Below the pieces are notes generated by a model, which was not told the DNA's origin, ran no database searches, and was given only the letters and a program-made list of their open reading frames with translations. Shown here in pieces: positions 19,605-28,637 of a stretch of 64,000 nucleotides of DNA. The stretch's first letter is position 1. Each line of letters starts with the position of its first letter. The translations under genes and the position numbers were made by a program. The stretch spans positions 16,478 through 80,477 of the forward strand of contig JAOUIH010000006.1 of NCBI GenBank assembly GCA_029884165.1. The letters run 5' to 3'. Origin of the DNA: Gammaproteobacteria bacterium (GTDB taxonomy: Bacteria; Pseudomonadota; Gammaproteobacteria; Steroidobacterales; Woeseiaceae).

Positions 19605-20195
19605 TCAGGTGAACGAGACGTTCGGGACGGCGCGCGTTTCCTCGGCATCGATCTCGAGGAAGCTTGCGGCGTCGAAACGGAACATGCCCGCGACGATATT
19701 GTTCGGGAAGTTCTCGACCTTGTTGTTGTAGGTCATCACCGAGTCGTTGAAGGCCTGGCGCGCGAAGGCCACCTTGTTCTCGGTACTGGAAAGCTCTTCC
19801 TGGAACTGCATCATGTTCTGGTTCGCCTTGAGGTCCGGGTAGGCCTCCGACAGCGCGAACAGCCGACCCAGCGCGGCGCCGAGCGCCCCTTCCGATTCCC
19901 CGAGCTTGCGTATGGCCTCCGCGTTGGACGGGTCGGCTTTCGCCGCGTCGAGGTCCGTGACGGCCGAGTTGCGGGCCCTGATCACGGCGTCCAGCGTCTC
20001 GCGCTCGTGCTTCATGTAGCCTTTTACCGCCTCCACGAGATTCGGAATCAGGTCGTGCCGGCGCGTAAGCTGCACGTCGATCTGCGCGAACGCATTTTTG
20101 ACGCGATTCCTGAGATTGACGAGACTATTGTAGATGCCGATCACGTAAATGATCAGCGCGCCGATGACGGCAAGGAATATCAGGAATGAACTCAC
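19605..20195 (-). CDS. lemA: LemA family membrane protein
   Basis: 196 aa with one N-terminal membrane anchor (FLIFLAVIGALIIYVIGIYN) and the signature LRNRVKNAFAQIDVQLTRRHDLIPNLVEAVKGY. The remainder forms the long helical bundle of LemA proteins, ending ALLGLDAASFLEIDAEE-like with FEIDAEE character. Start is GTG at 20195. It is the first gene of a lemA-M48 protease operon, and the pairing suggests it is a partner or anchor of the protease, which is inference. Its first ten bases overlap the start of the divergent apbE. Confidence 0.93.
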   Translation of the reverse strand: MSSFLIFLAVIGALIIYVIGIYNSLVNLRNRVKNAFAQIDVQLTRRHDLIPNLVEAVKGYMKHERETLDAVIRARNSAVTDLDAAKADPSNAEAIRKLGESEGALGAALGRLFALSEAYPDLKANQNMMQFQEELSSTENKVAFARQAFNDSVMTYNNKVENFPNNIVAGMFRFDAASFLEIDAEETRAVPNVSFT

Positions 20196-21226
20196 CGTTG
20201 GTCTCCCGGAAGCGGTTGCGGTCGCGCAAGGATAAACCCTGCGCTCCGGCGGCGCTAGTTATTGTAATTTCGACGATTTTCTCGATCCCGGGCGGAGCTC
20301 GCGCTGACTGGCTCGGCGACTCACGCGGCATGATGGGCACCGAGGTCAGCGTGTACCTGTGGCACGACGACGCGGAACTCGGCGCGCATGCCGTCGAGGC
20401 CGTGTTTGCCGAGATGGAGCGCATCAACGCGCTGATGAGCACCTATCTCGAGGACAGCCGCATCTCGGAGATCAACCGGCAGGCGGCCCGGGCGCCGGTG
20501 CCGGCCGGCAAGGAGCTGTTCGACCTGATCGAGCGCTCTCTCGATATCTCGGTCCTGACCCGCGGCGCGTTCGACATCACCTACGACAGCGTGGGCCAGC
20601 ACTACGACTTCCGGGAGCGCAGGCGCCCGGACGAGGCCACCGTCGAGGCCGAGCGGCAGCGCATCGACTTCCGGCAGGTGCGGCTGCATCCCCTTGAGCA
20701 ATCGGTCAGTTTCAGCCGGGATGGCGTACGTATCAACCTGGGCGGCATCGCGAAGGGCTACGCGGTCGAGCGGGGCGTCGCCGTACTGCTCGGCCTGGGT
20801 GTGCGCCACGCCCGGGTCACGGCCGGCGGCGATACGCGACTCCTCGGCGACCGGCGGGGCCAGCCGTGGATGGTCGGCGTCCGGGATCCCCGCGACGAGG
20901 AGCGCATTACGGTGACCATCCCGCTCGAAAACGAGGCGATCTCGACCTCGGGCGACTACGAGCGATTCTTCATCGAGGGCGACAAGCGCTACCACCACAT
21001 CATCGAGCCGCACTCCGGCGAGCCGGCGACGGGCGTCCGCAGTGCGACGATCGTCGGTCCGGATGCCGTCATCACGGACGCCCTGTCGACCTCTGTCTTC
21101 GTCATGGGCGTCGACCAGGGCCTCCGGCTGATCGCGACACTGCCGGACTACGAGGGCATCGTCATCGACGCCGACGGCAAGCTCTATTACTCGGACGGGC
21201 TCGCGCCGCCGGAGGCGCGGCGCTGA
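20186..21226 (+). CDS. apbE: FAD:protein FMN transferase (ApbE family)
   Basis: It covalently attaches FMN to Thr/Ser of periplasmic or membrane flavoproteins such as NqrC/RnfG. The 346-aa protein has an N-terminal signal segment (APAALVIVISTIFSIPGGARA), then MMGTEVSV, the FAD loop GGIAKGYAVERG, and the C-terminal metal site SATIVGPDAVITDALSTSVFVMG. The ATG at 20186 overlaps the start of divergent lemA by 10 bases; TTG at 20198 and TTG at 20216 (after GGAAG) are in-frame alternatives that would still keep the signal peptide. No obvious flavinylated partner gene is adjacent. Confidence 0.92.
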   Translation: MNSPLVSRKRLRSRKDKPCAPAALVIVISTIFSIPGGARADWLGDSRGMMGTEVSVYLWHDDAELGAHAVEAVFAEMERINALMSTYLEDSRISEINRQAARAPVPAGKELFDLIERSLDISVLTRGAFDITYDSVGQHYDFRERRRPDEATVEAERQRIDFRQVRLHPLEQSVSFSRDGVRINLGGIAKGYAVERGVAVLLGLGVRHARVTAGGDTRLLGDRRGQPWMVGVRDPRDEERITVTIPLENEAISTSGDYERFFIEGDKRYHHIIEPHSGEPATGVRSATIVGPDAVITDALSTSVFVMGVDQGLRLIATLPDYEGIVIDADGKLYYSDGLAPPEARR

Positions 21227-21286
21227 GACGCCAAGGGCGCTGATTCGGCGGGATTTTTCCGGACTTGTGGCACCTTCGCTACGCGC

Positions 21287-21312
21287 CTGTCGCCGAAAGG
21301 CGACGGTTTTTC
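21287..21312 (+). terminator. strong intrinsic terminator of apbE
   Basis: GTCGCC-GAAA-GGCGAC, extended by two outer pairs, is followed directly by GGTTTTTCCCTTT. It is a GNRA-looped stem with a U-tract about 60 bases after the apbE stop. Confidence 0.85.
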
Positions 21313-21685
21313 CCTTTAAATTCAGAAATATAGCGTTATTATTTGCGGCCTATCGGGTCCGGCAGCGCACCGGGTCCGGCAGGCACGGGCCGTTCGCCGG
21401 GGCGGTCCGACTGCGGCGATTATGTATAGAGAGGATCGGTTGTTTGTGACTATGATCACGGCCCCGCGGCGAGTCTCGGGTCACCATAGATCGTCGGTAT
21501 TCCGCGCCCTCCGCAGCCATTTCGCCGCGGCGCCGGCTTAGCCGATTCGTTGGGTTTCCGACCGTGCCCGCGGGGCATGGCGGGCGGTTTACGGTGCTCG
21601 TCCTGCGGGCCCCGGTTGATCGGCCGCGAGGCCGGGACGGCGCGCCGGGACGCGCGCCGTCGTAACGAACGCAAGGAACTTAGCC
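21313..21685. other. 373-base intergenic region upstream of tlpA-like gene
   Basis: I see no credible gene here. The first 60 bases are unusually AT-rich for the window (around AAATATAGCGTTATTATTTG) and contain a tandem GGGTCCGGCAG (about 21355 and 21371). TATGTATAGAG near 21421 could be a -10 region. The last 200 bases are very GC-rich with no convincing ORF on either strand. It most likely holds the promoter and 5' leader of the downstream thioredoxin gene and perhaps of the operon after it. Confidence 0.4.
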
Positions 21686-22186
21686 ATGAAGGGACTTGGA
21701 AAGATACTGCTGGTCGCAGCGCTCACCGTACTGGCACAGGGTGGCATTGCCGCCTCCGACCTCACGGGCCAGTCGGCACCGGACTTCGCGCTGAAGAGCG
21801 CCACAGGCGAAAACCTGCGCCTCAGCGAGTACCGCGGCGACGTGGTCATGATCAACTTCTGGGCGACCTGGTGCGGGCCCTGCCGGCAGGAGATGCCCCT
21901 GCTCGATGACCTGTACAGCCGTTACCAGCGCGTCGGGTTCAGCCTGCTCGGCGTCAACATCGACGACGATTCGCGGCGCGCGATGCAGATGGTCGAGGAA
22001 CTCGGCGTGAACTTCCCGGTCCTGTTTGACGAGAAAAAAACCGTCAGCAAGCTCTACCAGGTCGAGGCGATGCCGGTCACGGTGATCGTCGACCGCGCGG
22101 GCACCGTGCGCCACGTACATCACGGCTACAAGCCCGGCTACGAGGAGCAGTACCTGACCCAGATCCGCGCCCTCCTGCGGGAGTAA
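21686..22186 (+). CDS. TlpA/ResA-like exported thioredoxin
   Basis: 166 aa with an N-terminal signal or anchor (ILLVAALTVLAQGGIAA) and a thioredoxin fold containing WATWCGPCRQEMPLLD (CxxC). It has the TlpA/ResA insert-type layout SAPDFALKSATGENLRLSEYRGDVVMINFWATW and the cis-Pro region VEAMPVTVIVDRAG. It acts as a periplasmic disulfide reductase, for example keeping apocytochromes or secreted proteins reduced. The ATG follows AAGGAAC. It is 53 bases ahead of the coiled-coil gene and may be the first gene of the TPR-ExbBD operon. Confidence 0.9.
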   Translation: MKGLGKILLVAALTVLAQGGIAASDLTGQSAPDFALKSATGENLRLSEYRGDVVMINFWATWCGPCRQEMPLLDDLYSRYQRVGFSLLGVNIDDDSRRAMQMVEELGVNFPVLFDEKKTVSKLYQVEAMPVTVIVDRAGTVRHVHHGYKPGYEEQYLTQIRALLRE

Positions 22187-22239
22187 GGGCAAATATGGCG
22201 AACGACCGATATGCGCGAGCTTAGCGCGGGAGAATCACG

Positions 22240-22818
22240 GTGAGACGATTGGTGAAAGGGGCGGTGCCGGGTGTGCTGCTTATGATGGCCGGGCTTGCGG
22301 CGAATGCGCAGGATCTCGGTTCGGCCGCAACGGACGCGTCGCTCGCGAACGAGGCAGAATCGCGCCAGGAGTTCCGCAGCCTCGACGAAGAGGTGCAGTC
22401 GCTCAAGAAGGAAGTGCTCGACCTCAACCGGGACCTGTTCCTGCTCGAGGAAGAGCTGTTGTTTCCGGCAAACTCCCAGGTCGCCTTCTTCATTTCGATG
22501 GACATCGGCGAATATTTCGGACTCGACTCCGTCAACCTGAAGGTCGACGGCAAGGAAGTCGCGAACTACCTGTACACGCAGCGCGAGGTCGATGCGCTGG
22601 TTCGCGGCGGCGTTCATCGGCTGCACATGGAAAACCTCAAGGTCGGGGAGCACGAGCTGATCGCCGTGTTCACCGGCAAGGGGCCGCACGGGCGCGACTA
22701 CCGGCGCGGCGCAACGCTTCGATTCAACAAGGGCATAGGTGCCAAGTACGTCGAACTCGAGATCACCGACCGGATAAGCAAGCAGCAGCCCGAATTCGAT
22801 ATCCGGGAGTGGGAGTAG
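22240..22818 (+). CDS. periplasmic coiled-coil protein, first of the TPR-ExbBD cluster
   Basis: 192 aa, GTG start after GGGAGAA. Signal peptide (GVLLMMAGLAANAQ), then a heptad-rich segment (EFRSLDEEVQSLKKEVLDLN, residues about 45-75). A beta-rich domain of about 110 residues follows, with SVNLKVDGKEVANYLYTQREVDALVRGG and LKVGEHELIAVFTG. Homologues occur beside ExbB/ExbD/TPR genes in other gammaproteobacteria, sometimes misnamed AraC regulator; there is no HTH here. Probably a periplasmic component of the energised complex encoded downstream (inference). Confidence 0.8.
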   Translation: MRRLVKGAVPGVLLMMAGLAANAQDLGSAATDASLANEAESRQEFRSLDEEVQSLKKEVLDLNRDLFLLEEELLFPANSQVAFFISMDIGEYFGLDSVNLKVDGKEVANYLYTQREVDALVRGGVHRLHMENLKVGEHELIAVFTGKGPHGRDYRRGATLRFNKGIGAKYVELEITDRISKQQPEFDIREWE

Positions 22819-22821
22819 TAC

Positions 22822-24762
22822 TTGGCGCCTGTCCGCGCGATATTGCCGGCCATCTGTCTGACGTTGCTGGCGGCGTCAGCGCCGCCGCAGCTTGCCGTCG
22901 CCGACGAATACTTGCCGCCCACGGTAATCCAGGACCCGCAGTATGGCGAAGTCCTGTTCTACTTTTACCAGGAAGACTATTTCCCGGCGATCGTCCGGCT
23001 GCTCGCGGCGCAGAAGCAGGCGCAGTTCAACCATCATGGCGGCGAGGCGGAGCTCCTGCTCGGCGGACTCTACCTGTCCTACGGGAATCACCTGCGTGCG
23101 GCAGAAATCTTCGAGCAGCTGCTGGCCGGCAATGTCCGGCCCGAGGTCCGCGACCGGACCTGGTTCTTCCTCGCGAAGATCTGGCAGCAGCGCGGCTACC
23201 TCGAGGAATCGGCCAGTGCGCTGGCCAACATTCGTAGTTCGCTGCCGGGCTCGATGGAAGCGGAACGACGCATGCTGGCCGCGCAGCTGATGATCGACGG
23301 CGGCGACTACGCCAGCGCGATCGGGCAACTTGGCAACTGGGCCGACAGTACGGAATGGGCAAGCTACGCGCGCTTCAACCTGGCCGTCGCGCTGGTGCGC
23401 AGCGGCCAGGTCAACTCGGCCGCGGCAATGCTCGACGAGATCGGCCGCATGGACCCGTTCAACGAGGAACTTCGTTCCCTGAAGGACCGCGCCAATCTGG
23501 CGCTCGGCTACGCGTATCTGCAGGACGGCCAGCCGCTCGCGGCCAAGTTGCCGCTGCAACGGGTGCGCCTGAACGGCCCGTTCTCCAACAAGGCCCTGCT
23601 CGGGGTCGGCTGGGCCGATGCCGAAGTGCAGGACTTCCGTCGCGCCCTGGTGCCATGGATGGAACTCAAGGATCGCGACCTGCTCGATTCGGCGGTGCAG
23701 GAGTCGATGCTGGCGATACCCTACGCCATGGCGAAGCTCGATTCGATCAGCCAGGCGGCGGACCATTACCTCAACGCCGTCGAGGCGTTCTACGAGGAAT
23801 CGCGCCGGATCGACCGGATGATCGACCTGATCGAGTCCGGCGACCTGTTCGAGCAGTTTCTGGCGCAGGATCCCGCCCAGACGAGCGGGTGGTTCTGGCG
23901 GCTGGACGATCTGCCCAGGAGCCCGGAGACCCGTTATCTCTATCACCTGCTCGCCAGCCACGAATTCCAGGAAGGTCTCAAGAACTACCGTGACCTCGAC
24001 TACCTGACACGTAACCTGGATCGCTGGCAGTCGAGCGTCGGCGTCTACCGCAACATGCTGGATACGCGGCAGCTGGCCTATGACGAGCGCCTGCCGCGCG
24101 TTGAGGCGAGTCTCGAAGCAGCGGACCTCGATGCGCTGGTCGAGCGCAAGCTCGAGCTGGACGCCCGCCTGAACATCATCGAGGAGAACGCCGACTTCCT
24201 GGCCCTGGCGACGAAGCGCGAGTTCGAACAGTGGGGCGAGATCACGGCGCTGGAGCGAAATCCCGCGCTCGGGGCCGAGATGGTTGAGACGGTACGCTCG
24301 GTCTCGCGGCGAACCGGCGTGGTCAGCGAGCAACAGGTGCGGCGGCCGGGCGAAGCCGATGAGGCGCGCCACAAGCTGCGCCTGCTGAAGGGCGTCCTCC
24401 AGTGGGACCTCGAAAAGGAGTTCCAGGCGCGGCTCTGGTCGGTTCGTCGCGACCTCCGGCAGGCCGGCGAGGCGCTGGTCGAGGCGCAACGGGCCCGACG
24501 CCAGATAGACGAATCGATGCGGGACGAGCCGGCGCAGTTCGCGTCCTTGGATGCGCGCGTCAGCGGATTGAGCCCGCAGATCGACACGATCAAGGCGCGG
24601 GTCGATGCGGCTCGGGAACGCCAGCTCGGCTTCCTGCGGCGCATCGCCGTCGCGGACCTCGAGGCCCAGAAGCGGCGGCTCGATACCTACACCGTGCAGG
24701 CGCGCTTCGCACTGGCCGCCATATACGACATGTCGGCCACGGTGGGGGCGAGCACGCAATGA
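22822..24762 (+). CDS. exported TPR protein, 646 aa
   Basis: TTG start three bases after the previous stop, preceded by GGGAGTGGGAGTAG. Signal peptide (ILPAICLTLLAASAPPQLAVA), then several TPR-like helix pairs (EAELLLGGLYLSYGNHLRAAEIFEQLL; VQDFRRALVPWMEL), and a long C-terminal helical/coiled-coil region (WDLEKEFQARLWSVRRDLRQ). It is presumably a periplasmic scaffold. The last two codons overlap the next gene as ATGA. No enzymatic motif is present. It is one of three consecutive TPR proteins preceding exbB/exbD. Confidence 0.85.
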   Translation: MAPVRAILPAICLTLLAASAPPQLAVADEYLPPTVIQDPQYGEVLFYFYQEDYFPAIVRLLAAQKQAQFNHHGGEAELLLGGLYLSYGNHLRAAEIFEQLLAGNVRPEVRDRTWFFLAKIWQQRGYLEESASALANIRSSLPGSMEAERRMLAAQLMIDGGDYASAIGQLGNWADSTEWASYARFNLAVALVRSGQVNSAAAMLDEIGRMDPFNEELRSLKDRANLALGYAYLQDGQPLAAKLPLQRVRLNGPFSNKALLGVGWADAEVQDFRRALVPWMELKDRDLLDSAVQESMLAIPYAMAKLDSISQAADHYLNAVEAFYEESRRIDRMIDLIESGDLFEQFLAQDPAQTSGWFWRLDDLPRSPETRYLYHLLASHEFQEGLKNYRDLDYLTRNLDRWQSSVGVYRNMLDTRQLAYDERLPRVEASLEAADLDALVERKLELDARLNIIEENADFLALATKREFEQWGEITALERNPALGAEMVETVRSVSRRTGVVSEQQVRRPGEADEARHKLRLLKGVLQWDLEKEFQARLWSVRRDLRQAGEALVEAQRARRQIDESMRDEPAQFASLDARVSGLSPQIDTIKARVDAARERQLGFLRRIAVADLEAQKRRLDTYTVQARFALAAIYDMSATVGASTQ

Positions 24763-27566
24763 TTGCCCGGCTCGTTTCGCTGGTCCTGTTTGCGCTGGCG
24801 CTCGCGCCGGTGCAGGCGCCTGCGCAGCACGAGGATACGATCAAGAGCCTGGAAAAAAAGACCTACGAGGTCAAGCCCGGCGGCCTGATCATCGACAGTA
24901 CCGACCGCGCGCGCGAGAGCTACCGCTCCTTCCTCGACCTGATCTCGGCAGACCCCGAGCTGCGAGCGGAGGCGATGCGGCGGCTGGGCGATCTCGAACT
25001 CGAGGCGATGGAGGCGCAGGCAGGCGCAAGCGGCGACGACGGGCAGAATGCAGCGGCTTACTCGGGCGCCGTGACCCTGTTCCAGCAGCTGCTGGAGGCC
25101 TACCCGGAATACCGCCGCAACGACACTGTCCTTTACCAGCTCGCGCGCGCATATGAAATCGGCGGCCAGACTGACGACGCGCTGCGCGTGCTGAACGAGC
25201 TGATCGCGCGGTACCCGGCCACCGAGCTGCTCGACGAGGTCCAGTTCCGCCGGGGCGAGATGCTGTTCCTGCGCAAGGACTACGACTCGGCCGAAGAGGC
25301 CTACCGCCAGGTCGTGGCTTTCGGTGACGAATCGCGCTACTACGAGCAGTCGCTTTACAAGCTGGCCTGGTCACAGTTCAAGCTGGCGAAGCACGAGGAG
25401 AGCCTGGATCCGTTCTTCGGCCTGCTCGACCGTCGGATTGGCGGCATCAAGCTGAAGGACGGCGACGAAAGGCTCGACGAGCTGAGCCGCGCCGAACGTG
25501 AGCTGGTCGAGGATACCTTCCGCGTGCTGTCGATCAGCTTCTCGTACATGGACGGCGCCGAGTCGATAGACGACTACCTGGCGAAGCGCGGCCACCCGCA
25601 CTACGGCTACGTCATATACATGAACCTGGGGGACCTGTATCTCGACAAGGAACGCTATGTGGATGCGGCCGAGACCTACGAGGCGTTTGTACGGCAGGAT
25701 CCGGACCATGCGAAGGCGCCGCTGCTCCAGGTCGAGGTTATCGAAGCGTACAAGCAGGGCGGTTTCCCGACCCTGGTGCTCGACGCCAAGAAGTCCTACG
25801 TCGACCGTTACGGCATGGACCGGCCGTTCTGGCTGCTGAACCCGCCGGAGGAAAACACGGCAGTTGCCGCTCACCTGAAGGCAAACCTGACCGACCTTGC
25901 GCAGTATTACCATGCGGAGGCCCAGGCCAACGGCAAACGCGAGGACTACCAGGAAGCCGCGCGCTGGTATCGCAAGTTCCTGGACTATTTCCCGGGCGAG
26001 CCCGACAGCGCGAACACGAATTTCCTGCTCGCGGAGATCCTGTTCGAGAGCCAGGATTACTACGAGGCGACGCTCGAGTACGAACGCACGGCCTACGACT
26101 ACGCGGTGCACCCGCGCTCGAGCGAGGCCGGCTACGCGGCGATCCTGGCCTACCGTGAGCACGAGCAGCGGCTGGAGGGCTCGGCCAGGGCGGCCTGGCA
26201 CCAGCGCTATCTCGACAGCGGGCTGCGCTTCGCGGATACCTATCCCGAGCACCCGGAATCCGGCGCCGTGCTGACGACCGTGGCCGAGGACCTGTTCGCG
26301 CAGAACCAGTTCGATCTCGCGATCGCGGTCGGCCAGACTGTCGTCGCGAAGCAGCCGCCGGTAGATCCGGAGCTGGCGCGCACCGCATGGACAGTCATCG
26401 CCCATTCGCAGTTCGATCTCCAGAACTACCCGGAAGCGGAGAACGCTTACTACCGCTTGCGTACGTTCGTGCCTGCGGAGGAAACGGAGGCGCAGCAGGA
26501 GATCAAGGACCGCATTGCATCGTCGATCTACAAGCAGGGTGAGCTCGCGCGCGACGCCGGCTTCCTCGATGCCGCGGTCGCGCATTTCATGCGCCTGGGA
26601 CAGGCCGTACCCGATTCGAATATCCGGGCGACGGCGGAGTACGACGCCGCCGCCGCGCTGATCACGATGGGCGAATGGGGCCGCGCCAGCGGCGTCCTCG
26701 AGGATTTTCGCAGGAACTATCCGGACAGCGAATTCGCCGACGACGTGACCGCAAAGCTCGCCGTCACCTATCTCGAATCCGGGCGCGGCGCCGAAGCCGC
26801 TGCCGAGTTCGAATCGATCGCGGATGCCGCCACCAGCACCGACGAGGTGCGGCGCGACGCGCTGTGGAAGGCGGCTGAACTGTACAAGGACAGCGCGAAG
26901 GCGGGCGACGAGGAACGCGTGCTGAGGAACATCGTCGCGCGTTACCCCAATCCGATCGTCGAGTCGATCGAGGCGCGCAACCGACTGGCCGAACTCGCAG
27001 AAGCCCGCAACGACGGCCAGGCGCGCGTCGCCCAGCTGCAGGACATCGTGCGCGTCGACGCGACTGCGGGCGCACAGCGCAGCGATCGCACCCGCTACCT
27101 GGCGGCAAAGGCGTCGCTCGAACTCGCAGAGCCGGTGCGCCGTAATTTCGCGGTGCTGAAGCTGACCCAGCCGCTCGCTGACAGCATGAAGCTGAAACGG
27201 GCGGCAATGGAGGACGTGCTGAAAGCCTACGGCGACGCAGCGGCCTACGGCGTCGCCGAGGTAACGACGGCGGCGACCTTCCGATTGGCCGAGGTCTACC
27301 AGCAGATGGGGCGCGACGTGATGGACTCGGAGCGCCCGGCGGAACTGGACCAGGACGCGCTGGAGGAATACGAATTCCTGATCGAGGAACAGGCGTTTCC
27401 GTTCGAGGAAAAGGCGATCGAGCTGTTCCAGGCCAACACCGATCGCGCGGCGGACGGCGTCTACGATGAGTGGGTACAGAAGAGTTTCGATGAGCTTGCC
27501 GAGCTGATGCCGGCACGCTACGCAAAACTGGAACGCAGCGAAGATGTGGTTACGGCGCTTTATTGA
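24759..27566 (+). CDS. large exported TPR protein, 935 aa
   Basis: Starts at the ATGA overlapping the upstream stop; the frame is open further upstream but only as a shadow of the preceding gene. Signal peptide MIARLVSLVLFALALAPVQA, then more than fifteen TPR-like units with the sequence style of outer-membrane TPR proteins such as YbgF or BamD (YRRNDTVLYQLARAYEIGGQ, PATELLDEVQFRRGEMLFLR, YAVHPRSSEAGYAAILAYRE). Probably a periplasmic or outer-membrane-associated scaffold linking peptidoglycan or outer-membrane partners to the ExbBD motor (inference). The gene overlaps the next by 23 bases. Confidence 0.87.
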   Translation: MIARLVSLVLFALALAPVQAPAQHEDTIKSLEKKTYEVKPGGLIIDSTDRARESYRSFLDLISADPELRAEAMRRLGDLELEAMEAQAGASGDDGQNAAAYSGAVTLFQQLLEAYPEYRRNDTVLYQLARAYEIGGQTDDALRVLNELIARYPATELLDEVQFRRGEMLFLRKDYDSAEEAYRQVVAFGDESRYYEQSLYKLAWSQFKLAKHEESLDPFFGLLDRRIGGIKLKDGDERLDELSRAERELVEDTFRVLSISFSYMDGAESIDDYLAKRGHPHYGYVIYMNLGDLYLDKERYVDAAETYEAFVRQDPDHAKAPLLQVEVIEAYKQGGFPTLVLDAKKSYVDRYGMDRPFWLLNPPEENTAVAAHLKANLTDLAQYYHAEAQANGKREDYQEAARWYRKFLDYFPGEPDSANTNFLLAEILFESQDYYEATLEYERTAYDYAVHPRSSEAGYAAILAYREHEQRLEGSARAAWHQRYLDSGLRFADTYPEHPESGAVLTTVAEDLFAQNQFDLAIAVGQTVVAKQPPVDPELARTAWTVIAHSQFDLQNYPEAENAYYRLRTFVPAEETEAQQEIKDRIASSIYKQGELARDAGFLDAAVAHFMRLGQAVPDSNIRATAEYDAAAALITMGEWGRASGVLEDFRRNYPDSEFADDVTAKLAVTYLESGRGAEAAAEFESIADAATSTDEVRRDALWKAAELYKDSAKAGDEERVLRNIVARYPNPIVESIEARNRLAELAEARNDGQARVAQLQDIVRVDATAGAQRSDRTRYLAAKASLELAEPVRRNFAVLKLTQPLADSMKLKRAAMEDVLKAYGDAAAYGVAEVTTAATFRLAEVYQQMGRDVMDSERPAELDQDALEEYEFLIEEQAFPFEEKAIELFQANTDRAADGVYDEWVQKSFDELAELMPARYAKLERSEDVVTALY

Positions 27567-28200
27567 GCCTGGCCGACCGGCCGGGACGGTGCGGGGCTGG
27601 GCGCAGGCCTGCCTGCTGCTCCTGCTCGCCGGCTGTGCGAGCACCCCGCCGCAGGTCGAGGCGCCGGTCGCCGGCGAGGAGGGCGCGGTCCTCCGCGAGG
27701 TGCCGCCACGCGCCCAGACGCTGTACGAGCAGGCCATCGCCGCGCTGGCGGCGGGGGACACCGTGGACGCGCAGCTGCGCTTCGAGGCATTCGTGCTCGA
27801 ATTTCCAGACTTCCCGGGCGCCTACGTCAATCTCGCGATCATCCATGCGAAAAACGGCGATGACCGGGCTGCCGAAGGCAGCCTCACCGACGCGCTGATT
27901 CTCGACCCGGACTATGCGCCGGCGCTGAACCAGCTCGGCATGCTATTGAGGCGGCAGGGAAAATTCCACGACGCGGAATCCGCTTATTTGAAGGCGGTCA
28001 CAGCCGAGCCGGACTATGCCTTGGCACACTACAACCTGGGCGTCCTCAATGAACTGTACCTGCAGCGGCTCGATGTCGCGCTGCAGCATTTCGAGATCTA
28101 CCAGGGGCTGAACGGCGCGGACGAAGAGGTCGAGAAGTGGATCACCGACCTGAAGCGCCGGCTGCAGGACAACCAGCGTACCGCGAACATGACGGAGTAG
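27544..28200 (+). CDS. TPR lipoprotein
   Basis: 218 aa; lipobox LLLLAGCAS with Cys about residue 31. Three consecutive TPRs follow: AQTLYEQAIAALAAGDTVDAQLRF, GAYVNLAIIHAKNGDDRAAE, and ALAHYNLGVLNELYLQRLD. Its C-terminus is a charged helix. The start overlaps the end of the 935-aa TPR gene by 23 bases, which implies coupled translation. Likely outer-membrane anchored through its lipid (no Asp at +2). Role in the complex unknown. Confidence 0.85.
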   Translation: MWLRRFIEPGRPAGTVRGWAQACLLLLLAGCASTPPQVEAPVAGEEGAVLREVPPRAQTLYEQAIAALAAGDTVDAQLRFEAFVLEFPDFPGAYVNLAIIHAKNGDDRAAEGSLTDALILDPDYAPALNQLGMLLRRQGKFHDAESAYLKAVTAEPDYALAHYNLGVLNELYLQRLDVALQHFEIYQGLNGADEEVEKWITDLKRRLQDNQRTANMTE

Positions 28201-28205
28201 AGGAT

Positions 28206-28601
28206 ATGCCGCGCCGGATCGCCATCATGCTGCTCTGCCTCGCCCCGGAGCTTGCCGCGTTTGCGCAGGAGTCCGTCGAGGACGAGGCGAATGCAGCCAG
28301 CCGGGAAGAGCGCGAGGAACTCGAGCCTGCCGTACCGAGCGAGGTACTGGCGGCCGGGTCGGAGCGCCGCTACACGGATTCGGGCGTAATGGACGAACTC
28401 GAGCTGGGCCGCAGCGAGATCACGGGTAACCAGGAGCTGCCTAAAGTGCTTTACATCGTGCCATGGCGGAAATCTGACCCGGGCGACCTGATGGGCCGGC
28501 CGGTCAATACGCTGCTGAACGAGGTGCTGGCGCCCGTGGATCGTTCCGAATTCGTGCGCCAGGTCGATTATTACCATCGTCTGAACGACGATAATCGCTA
28601 G
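28206..28601 (+). CDS. small secreted protein of the ExbBD cluster
   Basis: 131 aa, ATG after GGAGTAGAGGAT. It has a signal peptide (IAIMLLCLAPELAAFAQ), an acidic linker (EDEANAASREEREELEP) and a compact C-terminal region with the motif LPKVLYIVPWRKSDPGDLMGRPVNTL. I recognise no known fold. Short proteins with the VLYIVPWR segment appear next to ExbB in related operons (from memory). It lies 5 bases after the TPR lipoprotein and 36 before exbB. Confidence 0.72.
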   Translation: MPRRIAIMLLCLAPELAAFAQESVEDEANAASREEREELEPAVPSEVLAAGSERRYTDSGVMDELELGRSEITGNQELPKVLYIVPWRKSDPGDLMGRPVNTLLNEVLAPVDRSEFVRQVDYYHRLNDDNR

Positions 28602-28637
28602 CTGTAAGAACGTTTGATTTTCTAGAGGAGCAATCAA

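Noticed and set aside
21267..21674. Two short open frames in the apbE-tlpA spacer
   Set aside because: No RBS, random composition, and the first begins inside the region of the apbE terminator.
25371..27761. 796-aa open frame on the minus strand across the large TPR gene
   Set aside because: It lies antisense to a TPR protein with clear signal peptide and repeats; no motif and no RBS of its own.
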